In this document: one piece after another, positions 35,142 through 44,690 of the stretch
How the letters are laid out: every line of letters begins with the position of its first letter
How positions within the stretch are numbered: position 1 is the first letter of the stretch
From: UBA1479 sp963972065
GTDB lineage: Bacteria; Pseudomonadota; Alphaproteobacteria; Rhodospirillales; Casp-alpha2
Reading direction: 5' to 3'
NCBI GenBank assembly: GCA_963972065.1
Contig: CAXAVJ010000003.1
Location: forward strand, 36,047 to 100,046
Length of the DNA: 64,000 nucleotides
The notes under the pieces: generated by a model
The model's input: the letters and a program-made list of their open reading frames with translations, nothing else
The model's database searches: none
Told to the model about the DNA's origin: nothing
Program-made: the position numbers and the translations under genes

Positions 35142-35894
35142 ATGACGCTGCCGGACTTTTCCACCACCGCCCTGATCGTCATCATCCTGGGCCTGTTTTC
35201 CGGCTCCCTGGTCAAGGGCGTGCTGGGGGCCGGCATCCCGGCCGTCGGCCTGCCGATCATGGTCATGGTGATCGACCCGGCCCAGGCGGTGACGCTGTTC
35301 ATCGTGCCGGTGGCGATTTCCAACGTCTGGCAGATCATCGAGTCCGGGGAATTCAAGGAAGCGACCCGACGCTACTGGCCCTTCCTGATCCTGCTGATGA
35401 TCGGCGTGTGGATCGGCGCGGGCGCCCTGACCAACCTGGACCCGCAGGTGATCGCCCTGGCCCTCGGCTGCGTCGTCATCGCCACGACCTTGGCGCAAAT
35501 CTTCACACCCAACGCCACCTTCCTGCAACGCCACGCCCGCGTCGCCAATCCCGTGGCCGGGGGGCTGATCGGCCTGTGTTCGGGCGCCACCGGCGCCTTC
35601 ACGCCGGTGATCGTCTATTTCGCGGCCCTGCGCCTGCCCAAGAACCTGTTCGTGGCCCAGATGGCCATGGCGGCGATGGTCGGCTCCGTGCCGCTCTACC
35701 TGCGCCTGATCACCGAAGGCCATATGTCCTGGCCGCAGTTCACGGCATCGGCCCTTGCCATGATCCCCGTCGGCATCGGCATCGCCACGGGGTTCTGGAT
35801 CAGAAAGCGCATCTCGGAGGCTTTCTTCCGCCGACTGGTGCAGGTCGGCCTGATCCTGCTGGGCCTGATGCTGATCTGGCGGGGGCTTTCCTAG
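35142..35894 (+). CDS. TauE/SafE-family sulfite/sulfoacetate exporter-like membrane protein
   Basis: 250 residues with about eight transmembrane helices in two similar halves, each starting with a GxxxG-rich helix (FSGSLVKGVLGAGIPAVGLP and NPVAGGLIGLCSGATG). This is the TauE/SafE (DUF81) family, whose members export sulfur anions or other organic anions. The ATG at 35142 begins the first helix. Its place behind two sulfur genes supports a sulfur role, perhaps export of sulfite or thiosulfate; this is inference. Confidence 0.85.
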   Translation: MTLPDFSTTALIVIILGLFSGSLVKGVLGAGIPAVGLPIMVMVIDPAQAVTLFIVPVAISNVWQIIESGEFKEATRRYWPFLILLMIGVWIGAGALTNLDPQVIALALGCVVIATTLAQIFTPNATFLQRHARVANPVAGGLIGLCSGATGAFTPVIVYFAALRLPKNLFVAQMAMAAMVGSVPLYLRLITEGHMSWPQFTASALAMIPVGIGIATGFWIRKRISEAFFRRLVQVGLILLGLMLIWRGLS

Positions 35895-35915
35895 CGTCGG
35901 CCAGCGGACCTTCCG

Positions 35916-36743
35916 TCAGACCGCCGCCGGCTGACGGATCGTCGCCGACAGCCCGCCATCGACCACCAGCGACGTGCCCGTGATATAGCCCGCCCGATCC
36001 GAGGCAAGAAACAGCGCCGCCTCGGCAATGTCCCAGGCACTTCCCATCCGCCCCATCGGACAGCTTGCATCGCGCGCGGCACGCATCTGCACCTCGTCGC
36101 GATCGCCGTAGCTTTTGGCCAGCGTCACCCCGATCCGGGGCGTGTCGATCAGCCCGGCAATGATGGAGTTCACGCGAATGTTGTCGGGCGCCAGTTCGAC
36201 CGCCAAGGCCGTCGCGAAGTGACTCGCCGCCGCCTTGGTCGCGCTATAGGCAAGGTGCGGGAACCCGGGATAGCGAATTCCCGCGATCGAGGACGTAATC
36301 GTAATCACCCCTGCCCCTTGGGAACGCATGGTCGGGATCGCCGCCTGTGACGCGACATGCAGCGACGTCAGATTGGCGTCATTGATCCGCCGCCAGTCGG
36401 CGGCCGAGGTTGCGTCCGACGGGCCGCTTTTGCCGAGCCCCACATTGCAATGCAAGATGTCGAGCCGGCCGTGACGGTCGATCACACGCGCCACCAGCGC
36501 CTCGACCGAGGCATCGTCCAGCACGTCCACTTCGGAGATTTCCCCGCTGTTCCCCGCCTCGGCGATCATGTCGCAGGTCACCTGGGCGGCCGCCAGGTCG
36601 GTGTCGGCGGCCACCACATGCGCCCCTTCCCGGGCCAGGGCCAGGCAGATCGCCCGCCCGATGCCGATCCCGGGCGCAATCGACCCGGCGCCGATGACCA
36701 GGGCCACGCGCCCACTCAATTCCGGGGTTGCCGTGCCACTCAT
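35916..36743 (-). CDS. Short-chain dehydrogenase/reductase
   Basis: 275 residues of the classical SDR fold. The coenzyme loop is GAGSIAPGIGIG (18-29), slightly longer than the usual TGxxxGIG, and Asp47 after the second strand suggests NAD preference. Catalytic Ser151/152, Tyr166 and Lys170 are in place (YSATK), with Asn124 in ANLTSLH. Substrate unknown. It converges with the TauE gene and is followed upstream (36744-36954) by about 210 bases without a convincing gene. Confidence 0.9.
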   Translation of the reverse strand: MSGTATPELSGRVALVIGAGSIAPGIGIGRAICLALAREGAHVVAADTDLAAAQVTCDMIAEAGNSGEISEVDVLDDASVEALVARVIDRHGRLDILHCNVGLGKSGPSDATSAADWRRINDANLTSLHVASQAAIPTMRSQGAGVITITSSIAGIRYPGFPHLAYSATKAAASHFATALAVELAPDNIRVNSIIAGLIDTPRIGVTLAKSYGDRDEVQMRAARDASCPMGRMGSAWDIAEAALFLASDRAGYITGTSLVVDGGLSATIRQPAAV

Positions 36744-36954
36744 TGCTCAGCCCCCCGCGGCCAAGAGGTGGTCTTGCGGATGCAAGGGGCCGGCAGTGCC
36801 GGGATGGCCGTGGGGACCCGGAGGAACGGGGCGAGACTGGTGATCATGATGGTTTTCCAATGGTCGGAAGAAGAAGTGGTCGGTGCTCTGCAGATTACCA
36901 AGTCCAGGCGACATGGAAACCACCGGGTCGCCCCCAGCCATGACGCGCCAGGTT

Positions 36955-37875
36955 TCATGCACCGAGCCCCACCTGTTCCCACGCCGGCGACCGGCCGATC
37001 CGGTCCACGAGGAAGTCGATGAAAACCCGGACTTTCGCGGTCAGTACGTTGGCGCTTGGGTACACCAGCCACAGTGCCGCCTGATTGTCGATTTGATATC
37101 CGGGGAGCACCTGAACCAGGGAGCCGTCCGAAATCTCCGGATGCACGCTCCAAAGCGAGTTCATGGAAATGCCGGCGCCGGCAAGCGTCGCGACCTTCTG
37201 GCTGAGACCATCGTCGACCGTCATCCGGCAATTTGCCTGCTTCGGATCGAAATCTCCCGTGCGCCCTGCCGGCCCGATCAGCTTTCTGGCGGTCTGATCC
37301 CTGAACGCGATCAATTGATGGTCGCGCAAGTCCTCCGGCGTCGACGGCGTCCCATGTTTCTCGAGATAGCCGGGTGACGCGCAGAGAATGCGGCGATCAT
37401 CGGCGAGCTTCCGCGCCTTCAGGCTGCTGTCGGCCAGCGCGGAATTCCGCAGGGCAAGGTCGAAGCTGCCTTCGATCAGGTCGAACTGCGTGTCGGAAAG
37501 GCGCAAATCAAGGTCAATGCCCGGGTGGCGTTCGAGAAAATCGGGAAGAAGCGGCGCGATATAGATCTGGGCGAATGAACTCGGCGCGGCGAACCGCAAC
37601 CGTCCCGTAACCGTCGCCTTGCCATGGCCGAGCGCCGCCTTCGCCGCGTCTTCCTGGGCGATGATCTCACGGGCGAAGGGAAGAAACTCCGCCCCTTCCA
37701 GCGACAACGCCACCTTTCGCGTCGAACGATGCAGCAAGTCGGCCCCCACCGTGCTTTCCAGCTTGGCGAGCTTTCCGCTGGCCACGGCCGGCGCCATGCC
37801 CAGCGCCCGCCCGGCGGCGCTGATATTCAGCTTTTCCGCCGCCAGGACGAACAATCGCAGGCTGGTGGTGTCCAT
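36955..37875 (-). CDS. LysR-type transcriptional regulator
   Basis: 306 residues with an N-terminal winged helix-turn-helix (about 1-60, LRLFVLAAEKLNISAAGRAL) and a periplasmic-binding-type effector domain. It is divergent from the cupin and quinone oxidoreductase genes, and LysR regulators most often control the divergent neighbour. The shared intergenic region (37876-38073) is AT-rich, with an ATATAT...ATATAT inverted arrangement near 37924-37951 that could hold the binding site. Confidence 0.92.
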   Translation of the reverse strand: MDTTSLRLFVLAAEKLNISAAGRALGMAPAVASGKLAKLESTVGADLLHRSTRKVALSLEGAEFLPFAREIIAQEDAAKAALGHGKATVTGRLRFAAPSSFAQIYIAPLLPDFLERHPGIDLDLRLSDTQFDLIEGSFDLALRNSALADSSLKARKLADDRRILCASPGYLEKHGTPSTPEDLRDHQLIAFRDQTARKLIGPAGRTGDFDPKQANCRMTVDDGLSQKVATLAGAGISMNSLWSVHPEISDGSLVQVLPGYQIDNQAALWLVYPSANVLTAKVRVFIDFLVDRIGRSPAWEQVGLGA

Positions 37876-38073
37876 CTTATTATCCTTGAAATCCGAATTC
37901 TGAAGCAGAATTTATCGTGTTTATATATGAAATTAAATCAATATATTTCGCATATGAGCTGCGGCGCTCATCTGCCGCGGCTCTCCGTCAATCGCCCAAA
38001 TTCACCTGACCTCATCGCCCCTCCCTGGCGGCAGGCGCACCGGCCGCCGCCCCATATGATTAGGACGAACACA

Positions 38074-38979
38074 ATGCTTCACACCATGCTCCGGAACTCT
38101 GTTCTTAGGCAGAAAACGCTTCCGTCCCTCGCCCTTGCCGGCGCGGTGACCGCCGCCTTCACCTTCGCGCAGATTCCGCCCAGCACCGCCGCCGAACCTG
38201 CGCCCCGGGTCGTCCTGGCATCCGACGTCGATTGGACGCCCCTCAACCCCGCGCGCGGCGACGCCAGCCCAAAGGCCGGCACCCTTTGGGGGGATCGTGC
38301 GTCCTCCGGACCGTCGGGCTTTCTCGTGCAGTTTAACGAAGGATTCTCCTCACCGCCGCATATCCACAACGTCACCTACCGGGGCGTCGTGATCCGCGGC
38401 CTCATGCACAACGACGACCCCAAAGCGGCGGACATGTGGATGCCGGCGGGATCATTCTGGACACAGCCGGCTGGGGAACCGCATATCACCGCCGCCAAGG
38501 GCCGCATCAACCTGGCCTATATCGAAATTCAGGAAGGCCCCTATCTGGTCCACCCGACCGAGCAGGCCTTCGACAACGGCGAACGGCCGGTCAACGTCGA
38601 CAAATCGAACATCGTCTGGCTGGACGCATCGGACCTGACCTGGGTCGATCAATCCGGCGCCGCCGCCACCGCCGAAGGCCCCAAGGTCGCCTTCCTTTGG
38701 GGCACGCGCCAGGACGGTCACCTGAACGGGTCCCTCATCAAGCTGCCGACCGGATTCACCGTCACGCTGCGCAGCCACGGCGCGACCTTCCGCGCCGTCG
38801 TCATCCAGGGATCGACCAAATACCAGGGAGCCGACGTGAAGACCCTGGAGCCGGGCAGCTATTTCGGTTCGGACGGCGCCTCGGCGCACCGGATCACCTG
38901 CGACGCCGCCGCGGGTTGCATCATCTATGCACGCACCCAGGGCAAGTTCGACATCGTTTCGGCTCCGTCCAAGAAATAG
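38074..38979 (+). CDS. Exported DUF4437/ChrR-like double-cupin protein
   Basis: About 301 residues with a probable signal peptide (hydrophobic core in LALAGAVTAAFTFA, AEP cleavage region near 35-40). Two cupin-type halves follow: one with SSPPHIHNVTYRGVVIRG and PHITAAKGR, the other with FTVTLRSHGATFRAVVIQG. The first keeps His residues that could bind metal; the second has fewer. I choose ATG 38074 with an AGGACG site before it; ATG 38056 is possible. Function unknown. It is followed 23 bases later by the oxidoreductase gene, in one likely operon. Confidence 0.75.
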   Translation: MLHTMLRNSVLRQKTLPSLALAGAVTAAFTFAQIPPSTAAEPAPRVVLASDVDWTPLNPARGDASPKAGTLWGDRASSGPSGFLVQFNEGFSSPPHIHNVTYRGVVIRGLMHNDDPKAADMWMPAGSFWTQPAGEPHITAAKGRINLAYIEIQEGPYLVHPTEQAFDNGERPVNVDKSNIVWLDASDLTWVDQSGAAATAEGPKVAFLWGTRQDGHLNGSLIKLPTGFTVTLRSHGATFRAVVIQGSTKYQGADVKTLEPGSYFGSDGASAHRITCDAAAGCIIYARTQGKFDIVSAPSKK

Positions 38980-39002
38980 CCCCCGTCTTTTGGAGTAATC
39001 CC

Positions 39003-39989
39003 ATGAAAGCAATGGTTCTCAACGAATACGGCGACAAGGCCGAATTCCAGCCCGCCGACATTCCAAAGCCCGCCCCCACACCTGGGCATGTCCTTGTCCG
39101 GATCGAAGCGGTCAGCGTGAACACGGTCGATACGATGATCCGCCAGATGGGCAAGGATCTGCCGATTTCACCCGACCTGCCCGCCGTGCTGGGCATGGAC
39201 TTCGCCGGCACCGTCGAAGCCGTGGGGGAAGGCGTCACCGCCTTTGCCCCGGGCGACGAAGTCTACGGTTGCGCCGGCGGCTTGGCTGACCTGCAAGGTG
39301 CCCTGGCCGAATACATGACGGCCGACGCCAGATTGATCGCGCGCAAGCCCAAGACCGTCTCCATGCGGGCGGCGGCGGCACTGCCCCTGGTCGGCATCAC
39401 CGCCTATGAAGGATTACAAAGAGCAAACGTCCAGGCCGGGCAGAAAGTTCTGGTTCACGGCGGCGCCGGTGGCGTGGGCCATGTCGCCGTACAGATCGCC
39501 AAGCACCTGGGCGCCGACGTTTACGCGACAGGTACGGGCGACGCGCAGATCGCGGTCATTGAAGGATACGGCGCCACCGCCATTGATTTTCGCGCCGAGA
39601 CCGTTGCCGAGTATGTGGAGAAACACACCGGCGGCGAAGGCTTCGACGTCATCTTCGATTCCGTCGGCGGCGCCAATCTGACGAATTCCTTTGAAGCCGC
39701 GGCATTGAACGGGCACGTCGCCACCACGGTGTTCCTGGTGGAACTGGATTTGACCCCGGCCCACTTCAAGGGCCTGTCGCTGCACGTCGTCTTCATGCTG
39801 ATCCCCATGCTGCACGACCACAAACGCGAACAGCACGGCGCGATCCTGGCGAAACTCAGCGAGATCGTGGATGCCGGCGCCCTGCACCCTCTGCTGGACG
39901 ACACCCGGTTCGCCCTCGCCGATGTCGGCAAGGCCTACGATCGGCTGACCAGTGGCCAGGCCATCGGCAAGGTCGTCGTCAAAGTTTAG
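39003..39989 (+). CDS. Zinc-free quinone oxidoreductase (MDR family)
   Basis: NADPH-dependent medium-chain reductase of the zeta-crystallin type, 328 residues. The nucleotide loop is GGAGGVG (153-159) and the zinc-binding cysteines of alcohol dehydrogenases are absent. N-terminal MKAMVLNEYG is typical. A TTGGAG site lies seven bases before the ATG. It is the second gene of the LysR-divergent pair, so it may reduce a small quinone or enone under that regulator's control. Confidence 0.9.
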   Translation: MKAMVLNEYGDKAEFQPADIPKPAPTPGHVLVRIEAVSVNTVDTMIRQMGKDLPISPDLPAVLGMDFAGTVEAVGEGVTAFAPGDEVYGCAGGLADLQGALAEYMTADARLIARKPKTVSMRAAAALPLVGITAYEGLQRANVQAGQKVLVHGGAGGVGHVAVQIAKHLGADVYATGTGDAQIAVIEGYGATAIDFRAETVAEYVEKHTGGEGFDVIFDSVGGANLTNSFEAAALNGHVATTVFLVELDLTPAHFKGLSLHVVFMLIPMLHDHKREQHGAILAKLSEIVDAGALHPLLDDTRFALADVGKAYDRLTSGQAIGKVVVKV

Positions 39990-40025
39990 GTCGCGCCGGC
40001 GTTTCGCCGGTTGTCCCGCCAACAG

Positions 40026-40051
40026 AAAAGGCGCCCCGAGGGGCGCCTTTT
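40026..40051. terminator. Bidirectional terminator between the oxidoreductase and aapP
   Basis: AAAAGGCGCC and GGCGCCTTTT form a ten-base symmetric stem around a six-base centre. The flanking A and T runs make it work in both directions, and the two flanking genes converge here. Confidence 0.9.
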
Positions 40052-40073
40052 CCATGTTCGAAGACCGGCTGTT

Positions 40074-40865
40074 CTAATGCGCCAGGATCTGGCTCAGGAA
40101 CAGCTGGGTACGTTCGTGCTGCGGATTGTCGAAGAACGAATGCGGTTCGTTCTGTTCGATGATTTCGCCGCCGTCCATGAAGATCACCCGGTCGGCCACG
40201 GTCTTGGCGAAGCCCATTTCGTGGGTCACGCAAAGCATGGTCATGCCCGTGTCGGCGAGTTCGATCATGGTGTCGAGCACTTCCTTGATCATTTCCGGAT
40301 CGAGAGCCGAGGTCGGCTCATCGAACAGCATGATCTTGGGGCTCATGCAGAGCGACCGCGCGATGGCGACGCGCTGCTGCTGACCACCCGACAACTGGCC
40401 CGGGAACTTGAGCGCCTGTTCGGGAATCTTGACCCGCTCCAGGTACTCCATGGCGATCGCCTCGGCCTCCTTCTTCGGCGTCTGGCGGACCCAGATGGGG
40501 CCCAGCGTGCAGTTTTCCAGCACCGTCAGATGGGGGAACAGGTTGAAGTGCTGGAACACCATCCCGACTTCACGCCGGATCAGGTCGATGTTCTTGAGAT
40601 CGTTGGTCAGCTCGATGCCGTTGACCAGGATGTCGCCCTTCTGGTGTTCCTCCAGCCGGTTGATGCAGCGGATCAAGGTCGACTTGCCCGATCCGGACGG
40701 CCCGCAAATGACGATCCGTTCCTTGGCCTTCACCGACAGGTTGATGTCCTTGAGCACATGGAAATCGCCATACCACTTGTGCATGCCGTGGATTTCGATG
40801 ATGTCGCCGGATCCCTTGGAGGACCCGATCGCGCCGGCCGTTGCGGCGGTTTGTGTTTCAGCCAT
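40074..40865 (-). CDS. aapP: General L-amino acid ABC transporter, ATP-binding protein
   Basis: 263 residues, cytoplasmic ATPase of the polar amino acid uptake family. Walker A GPSGSGKST (55-63), signature LSGGQQQR and Walker B IMLFDEPTSALD are all present. It is the last gene of aapJQMP, following aapM by 15 bases. Confidence 0.95.
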   Translation of the reverse strand: MAETQTAATAGAIGSSKGSGDIIEIHGMHKWYGDFHVLKDINLSVKAKERIVICGPSGSGKSTLIRCINRLEEHQKGDILVNGIELTNDLKNIDLIRREVGMVFQHFNLFPHLTVLENCTLGPIWVRQTPKKEAEAIAMEYLERVKIPEQALKFPGQLSGGQQQRVAIARSLCMSPKIMLFDEPTSALDPEMIKEVLDTMIELADTGMTMLCVTHEMGFAKTVADRVIFMDGGEIIEQNEPHSFFDNPQHERTQLFLSQILAH

Positions 40866-40880
40866 GATTGCTGGCTCCTC

Positions 40881-42020
40881 TTAATGACCCGTGTGCAGCT
40901 TCTTCTCGAGGTACAAGGAGTACCGCGACATGAGGAAGCAGCTGATGAAGAAGAAGATGGCGACGAAGACGTAGACCTCGGTCGAGAGGCCCTGCCACTT
41001 GCTGTCGGCCAACGACGACCGTCCGATCCCCAGGATATCGAGCCGGCCGATGACGATGACCAGGGTCGTATCCTTGTAGAGGGCGATGAAGGTGTTGACG
41101 ATGCCGGGGATGGCGATCTTCAGGGCCTGCGGCAGGATGATCAGACGCATGGACTGCCAGTACTTGAGGCCCATGGAGTCGGCCGCTTCGTACTGTCCCT
41201 TGGGGATCGCCTGCAGGCCGCCGCGGATGACCTCGGCCATATAGCCCGAGGCGAACAGCGTGACCATGATCAGCATGCGGACCAGCAGGTCGAAGTTGGT
41301 GCCCGGCGGCACGAAGTAGCTGAGCATCACGGCCGCCACGAACAGCAAGGTGATCAGCGGCACGCCGCGGATGAACTCGATGAACGCGACGCAGACGATG
41401 CGCAGCACCGGCAGATGCGATTGTCGCCCAAGGGCGAGGCAGATGCCGATCGGCAACGAGAAGGCGATGCCGGTGACGCCAATGATGACGTTCAACATCA
41501 GGCCACCGAACTGGTCCGTCGCCACGTATTCCAGCCCGAAGATGCCGCCGACCAGCAGCACACCGGCAATCAACGGGTAAAGCACGGTAAAGATCAACGC
41601 CTTGCCCCGATGCGGCACGTTGTCGTAAAGCACGGGCGCCAGGGCGACGAACAGAAGGATCGCCGTCAGGTTGACCCGCCAGCGCTCGGCCTCCGGATAG
41701 AAACCGTAGATGAACAGTTGCAGGCGGGTGCCGATGAAGGCCCAGCAGGCGCCGCTGGCCTGGGCCTCGCAATCCTTGCGCGAGGTCCCGGTGTAGGCCG
41801 CATCAATGAACATCCAATCCACCATGGCTGGGATGATCTTGTACAGCAAGTAGATGGTCAGCAGGGTCAACAGGGTATTGGTGACCGAACCGAACAGATT
41901 GGTCTTGATCCAATGGACCGGCCCCTTGACCGACGACGGCGCCGGCCAATCGGGATGCTCGCCTGGCTCGTAAGCGTTCACGAGGCCGGGTGTCATATCG
42001 GGATTCTGTGTGTTTGCCAT
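40881..42020 (-). CDS. aapM: General L-amino acid ABC transporter, permease
   Basis: 379 residues. The long N-terminal part with extra helices before the permease core (LNVIIGVTGIAFSLPIGICLALGR) is typical of AapM and distinguishes it from simple HisM-type permeases. The EAA loop is seen as EAADSMGLKYWQSMRLIILPQ. It pairs with AapQ to form the membrane channel. Confidence 0.94.
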   Translation of the reverse strand: MANTQNPDMTPGLVNAYEPGEHPDWPAPSSVKGPVHWIKTNLFGSVTNTLLTLLTIYLLYKIIPAMVDWMFIDAAYTGTSRKDCEAQASGACWAFIGTRLQLFIYGFYPEAERWRVNLTAILLFVALAPVLYDNVPHRGKALIFTVLYPLIAGVLLVGGIFGLEYVATDQFGGLMLNVIIGVTGIAFSLPIGICLALGRQSHLPVLRIVCVAFIEFIRGVPLITLLFVAAVMLSYFVPPGTNFDLLVRMLIMVTLFASGYMAEVIRGGLQAIPKGQYEAADSMGLKYWQSMRLIILPQALKIAIPGIVNTFIALYKDTTLVIVIGRLDILGIGRSSLADSKWQGLSTEVYVFVAIFFFISCFLMSRYSLYLEKKLHTGH

Positions 42021-42032
42021 GATCCCCTCCCC

Positions 42033-43241
42033 TTACCTTTCAACCAGCGCGATGCGCTTGTTGTACCAGTTCATGAACGCCGAGATGACCAACGAGAAGC
42101 TGAGATAGATCAGCAGCACGATGATCATCGTTTCCATTTCCTTGCCCGTCTGCATGAGCGTGATGCCGCCGATTGTGGCGACGATGTCCATGTAGCCGAT
42201 GGCGATGGCGAGCGACGAGTTCTTGGTCAGGTTCAGGTACTGGCTGGCCAGGGGCGGAATGATGACCCTGAGCGCCTGGGGGATGATGACAAGCTGTAGC
42301 ACGCGGTTGCGGCGAATACCGAGCGCACCCGCGGCTTCCCACTGTCCCTTGTTGATCGCCATGATGCCGGAACGCACGATCTCGGCGATGAAGGCCGAGG
42401 TATAGAACGACAGCGCCAGCCATAGGGCCAGGAACTCGGGCAGCATCATGACGCCGCCCTGCAGGTTGAAGCGCCCCATCTTGGGCAGTTCCCACACCAA
42501 GGGAGAGCCCGAGATCAGGAACACGATCAGCGGCAGGCCGATGATGACCCCCGTGCAGATCAGGAACACGGGATAGATCTTGCCCGTATCCTCCTGCACC
42601 TTCTTGGCCCAGCGGCGGAAGATCACGGCGGCGATCACCGCGATCCCGAAGGCCGCCACGGTAAAGCCGAAGCCGTCGAGGAATTCGGGGCGCGGCGCAT
42701 AGACGCCGCGGTTGGACAGGAACAAGGCATCGCCGACGCTGATCGCCTGCTTCGGCAATGGCAGGAAGTGCACCATGATGCCGTGGATCAGCAGGATATG
42801 CAGCAGCACCGGCACGTTACGCGTGAACTCGATGAACACGTAGACGATGCGCGACGCCAGCCAGTTGTTCGACAACCGGATGACGCCCAGCACGAAGCCG
42901 AGGATCGTCGCCAGAATGACACCGCAGAAGGCCACCAGGGCGGTGTTCAGGATCCCCACCAGCATGGCCCGCGCGTGCGATGACCGCGAGGTGTATTCGA
43001 TCAGCGTCTGGTTGATGTCGTAGGACGCGGGCTCCTGCAGGAAGTCGAAGCTGAACGTCTTGCCCAGCGCCTGCAGGTTCAATACCGCATTGTTGATGAT
43101 ATAGGCGAAGAAGGCGAACAGCAGGGCCATCGTCACAATCTGGATGATGACCGAGCGGGTCTCCTTGTTTCGCCAGAGCTTCAACAGCACATTGGGTTCG
43201 CCCCGTGCCGTCGCGCTTCCTTGATCCACAGTCGTGGTCAC
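42033..43241 (-). CDS. aapQ: General L-amino acid ABC transporter, permease
   Basis: 402 residues with an N-terminal TM helix, a periplasmic stretch and the permease domain; the EAA loop reads EAAGALGIRRNRVLQLVIIPQ. The annotated start at 43241 is a GTG (VTTTVDQGS). It is followed by aapM after 12 bases and separated from aapJ by 181 bases containing a strong hairpin. Confidence 0.94.
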   Translation of the reverse strand: MTTTVDQGSATARGEPNVLLKLWRNKETRSVIIQIVTMALLFAFFAYIINNAVLNLQALGKTFSFDFLQEPASYDINQTLIEYTSRSSHARAMLVGILNTALVAFCGVILATILGFVLGVIRLSNNWLASRIVYVFIEFTRNVPVLLHILLIHGIMVHFLPLPKQAISVGDALFLSNRGVYAPRPEFLDGFGFTVAAFGIAVIAAVIFRRWAKKVQEDTGKIYPVFLICTGVIIGLPLIVFLISGSPLVWELPKMGRFNLQGGVMMLPEFLALWLALSFYTSAFIAEIVRSGIMAINKGQWEAAGALGIRRNRVLQLVIIPQALRVIIPPLASQYLNLTKNSSLAIAIGYMDIVATIGGITLMQTGKEMETMIIVLLIYLSFSLVISAFMNWYNKRIALVER

Positions 43242-43357
43242 GTCAGCCCCCTGTCGTTATTGGGCGGTTTGATTTAAACCTTACCGGTGTTCCGCCGCCT
43301 TGTTCCTTCCCCAGAGCACGGGAAGGCAATTTCTTATTATCGGCTTCCGAAACGAAG

Positions 43358-43388
43358 ACGCGCCGGAGGGGTACCCCCACCGGCGCGT
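43358..43388 (-). terminator. Intra-operon hairpin between aapJ and aapQ
   Basis: Arms acgcgccgg (43358-43366) and ccggcgcgt (43380-43388) form a nine-base stem around a 13-base loop that itself pairs (GGGGTACCCC). On the minus strand it comes 34 bases after the aapJ stop, followed by CTTCGTTTCGG with only a weak T-run. Such hairpins after binding-protein genes commonly stabilise their mRNA or cut downstream expression. Confidence 0.6.
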
Positions 43389-43422
43389 ATCGTTCAGGTC
43401 GTTTGCACGAATATGTCCCGGC

Positions 43423-44442
43423 TTACCGGAACGGCGGTGCGTACTGCAGACCGCCTGCGGTGTAGAGCGCGTTCAACCCACGCTCCAGACCGATCGGCGT
43501 TTTCGTGCCGAGATTGCTCTCGAAGATTTCACCGAAGTTGCCGCGAGCCTTGATCGCGCGTAGCGCCCAGGCCTTGTCGAGACCGAGCATGGCGCCCAGG
43601 TCACCTTCGGCACCCAGCAGGCGGGCGACGTCGGGGTTCGGCGGGGTCTTGGCCATTTCGTCGGCGTTGCCGGCGGTGACGCCGGATTCCTCGGCCTGGA
43701 TCAGGGCGAACACGGCCCAGCGGACGATGTCTTCCCACTGGTTGTCACCGTGGCGGACGACCGGACCCAGCGGTTCCTTGGAAATGATTTCCGGCAGGAT
43801 CACGTGGTCGGACGGCTTTTCGAAGGTCGCGCGGGTGGCGGCCAGGCCCGAGGCGTCCGTGGTGTACGCATCGCAACGGTCGGCCAGATAGTTCTTACGC
43901 GCTTCCGAGCTGTCTTCGATCGGCACCGGCGTGTACTTGATCTTGTTGGCGCGGAAGAAGTCGGCAAGGTTCAGTTCGGTCGTCGTGCCGGTCTGGATGC
44001 AGACCGTGGCGCCGTCCAGTTCCTTGGCGCTTTTCACGCCCTTGGATTTGCGGATGATGAAGCCCTGGCCATCGTAATAGGTCGGGTGGATGAAGGTCAG
44101 CTTCACGTCCACGTCGCGCACGAAGGTCCAGGTGGTGTTGCGGAAGATCACGTCGCCTTCCTTGGAGTTCAGCAGCGTGAACCGGGTCTTGCCGGTGGCC
44201 GGAATGAACTTCACCTTGTCGCCGTCCCCGAGGACAGCGGCAGCGACGGACCGGCACATGTCGGCGTCAAAGCCGGCCCAGTTACCGTTGGCGTCGGTGT
44301 ACGAGAACCCCGGAAGGCCGGTGTTCACGATGCAATGCAGGACTCCGCGTGCCTTGACGTCATCAAGCGTTGCCGCTTGTGCCCCCGTGGCAATGCCGAC
44401 AACCGCTGCTGCGGCGGCGACAATACTTGCTCGTTTGAACAT
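43423..44442 (-). CDS. aapJ: General L-amino acid ABC transporter, substrate-binding protein
   Basis: 339 residues with a cleavable signal peptide (MFKRASIVAAAAAVVG, cleavage after AQA near 24). The mature protein has the family-3 solute-binding pattern, including GLPGFSYTDANGNWAGFDADMCR split over the first 50 residues and CIQTGTTTELNLADFF. It binds a broad range of L-amino acids in the periplasm in characterised relatives. First gene of aapJQMP; its promoter lies in the 248-base spacer shared with metC. Confidence 0.95.
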   Translation of the reverse strand: MFKRASIVAAAAAVVGIATGAQAATLDDVKARGVLHCIVNTGLPGFSYTDANGNWAGFDADMCRSVAAAVLGDGDKVKFIPATGKTRFTLLNSKEGDVIFRNTTWTFVRDVDVKLTFIHPTYYDGQGFIIRKSKGVKSAKELDGATVCIQTGTTTELNLADFFRANKIKYTPVPIEDSSEARKNYLADRCDAYTTDASGLAATRATFEKPSDHVILPEIISKEPLGPVVRHGDNQWEDIVRWAVFALIQAEESGVTAGNADEMAKTPPNPDVARLLGAEGDLGAMLGLDKAWALRAIKARGNFGEIFESNLGTKTPIGLERGLNALYTAGGLQYAPPFR

Positions 44443-44690
44443 TTGTAGATTGCTCCCTGGCTATCTGAAATCGGTTTATTACTTTGTTTTCCGCGGGCGA
44501 ATGTTCATACCGCACCCGCGAAGGCTTACAGGCGTAACATAACCTACAAAAATCGCTCAAGCGAGAATCATTGTCTTTTTTCCCCGGGACGCCGCCCACT
44601 TTGACGCGGTGCACATGCGTAACGCCTTGCGAAAACATGGTTTCCCGCTATCTTGCCGAAACGCCCAACCAACCGAGGACTCCCCCTAAA

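Noticed and set aside
36744..36962. Small genes in the gap between the SDR and LysR genes
   Set aside because: Several short frames exist on both strands, but none has a ribosome site, family motif or consistent codon pattern. I treat the gap as non-coding, possibly a remnant.
40011..42299. 762-codon open frame on the plus strand across aapP, aapM and the end of aapQ
   Set aside because: It spans three well-supported minus-strand genes and reads as Asp/Gln/His-rich sequence typical of shadow frames.
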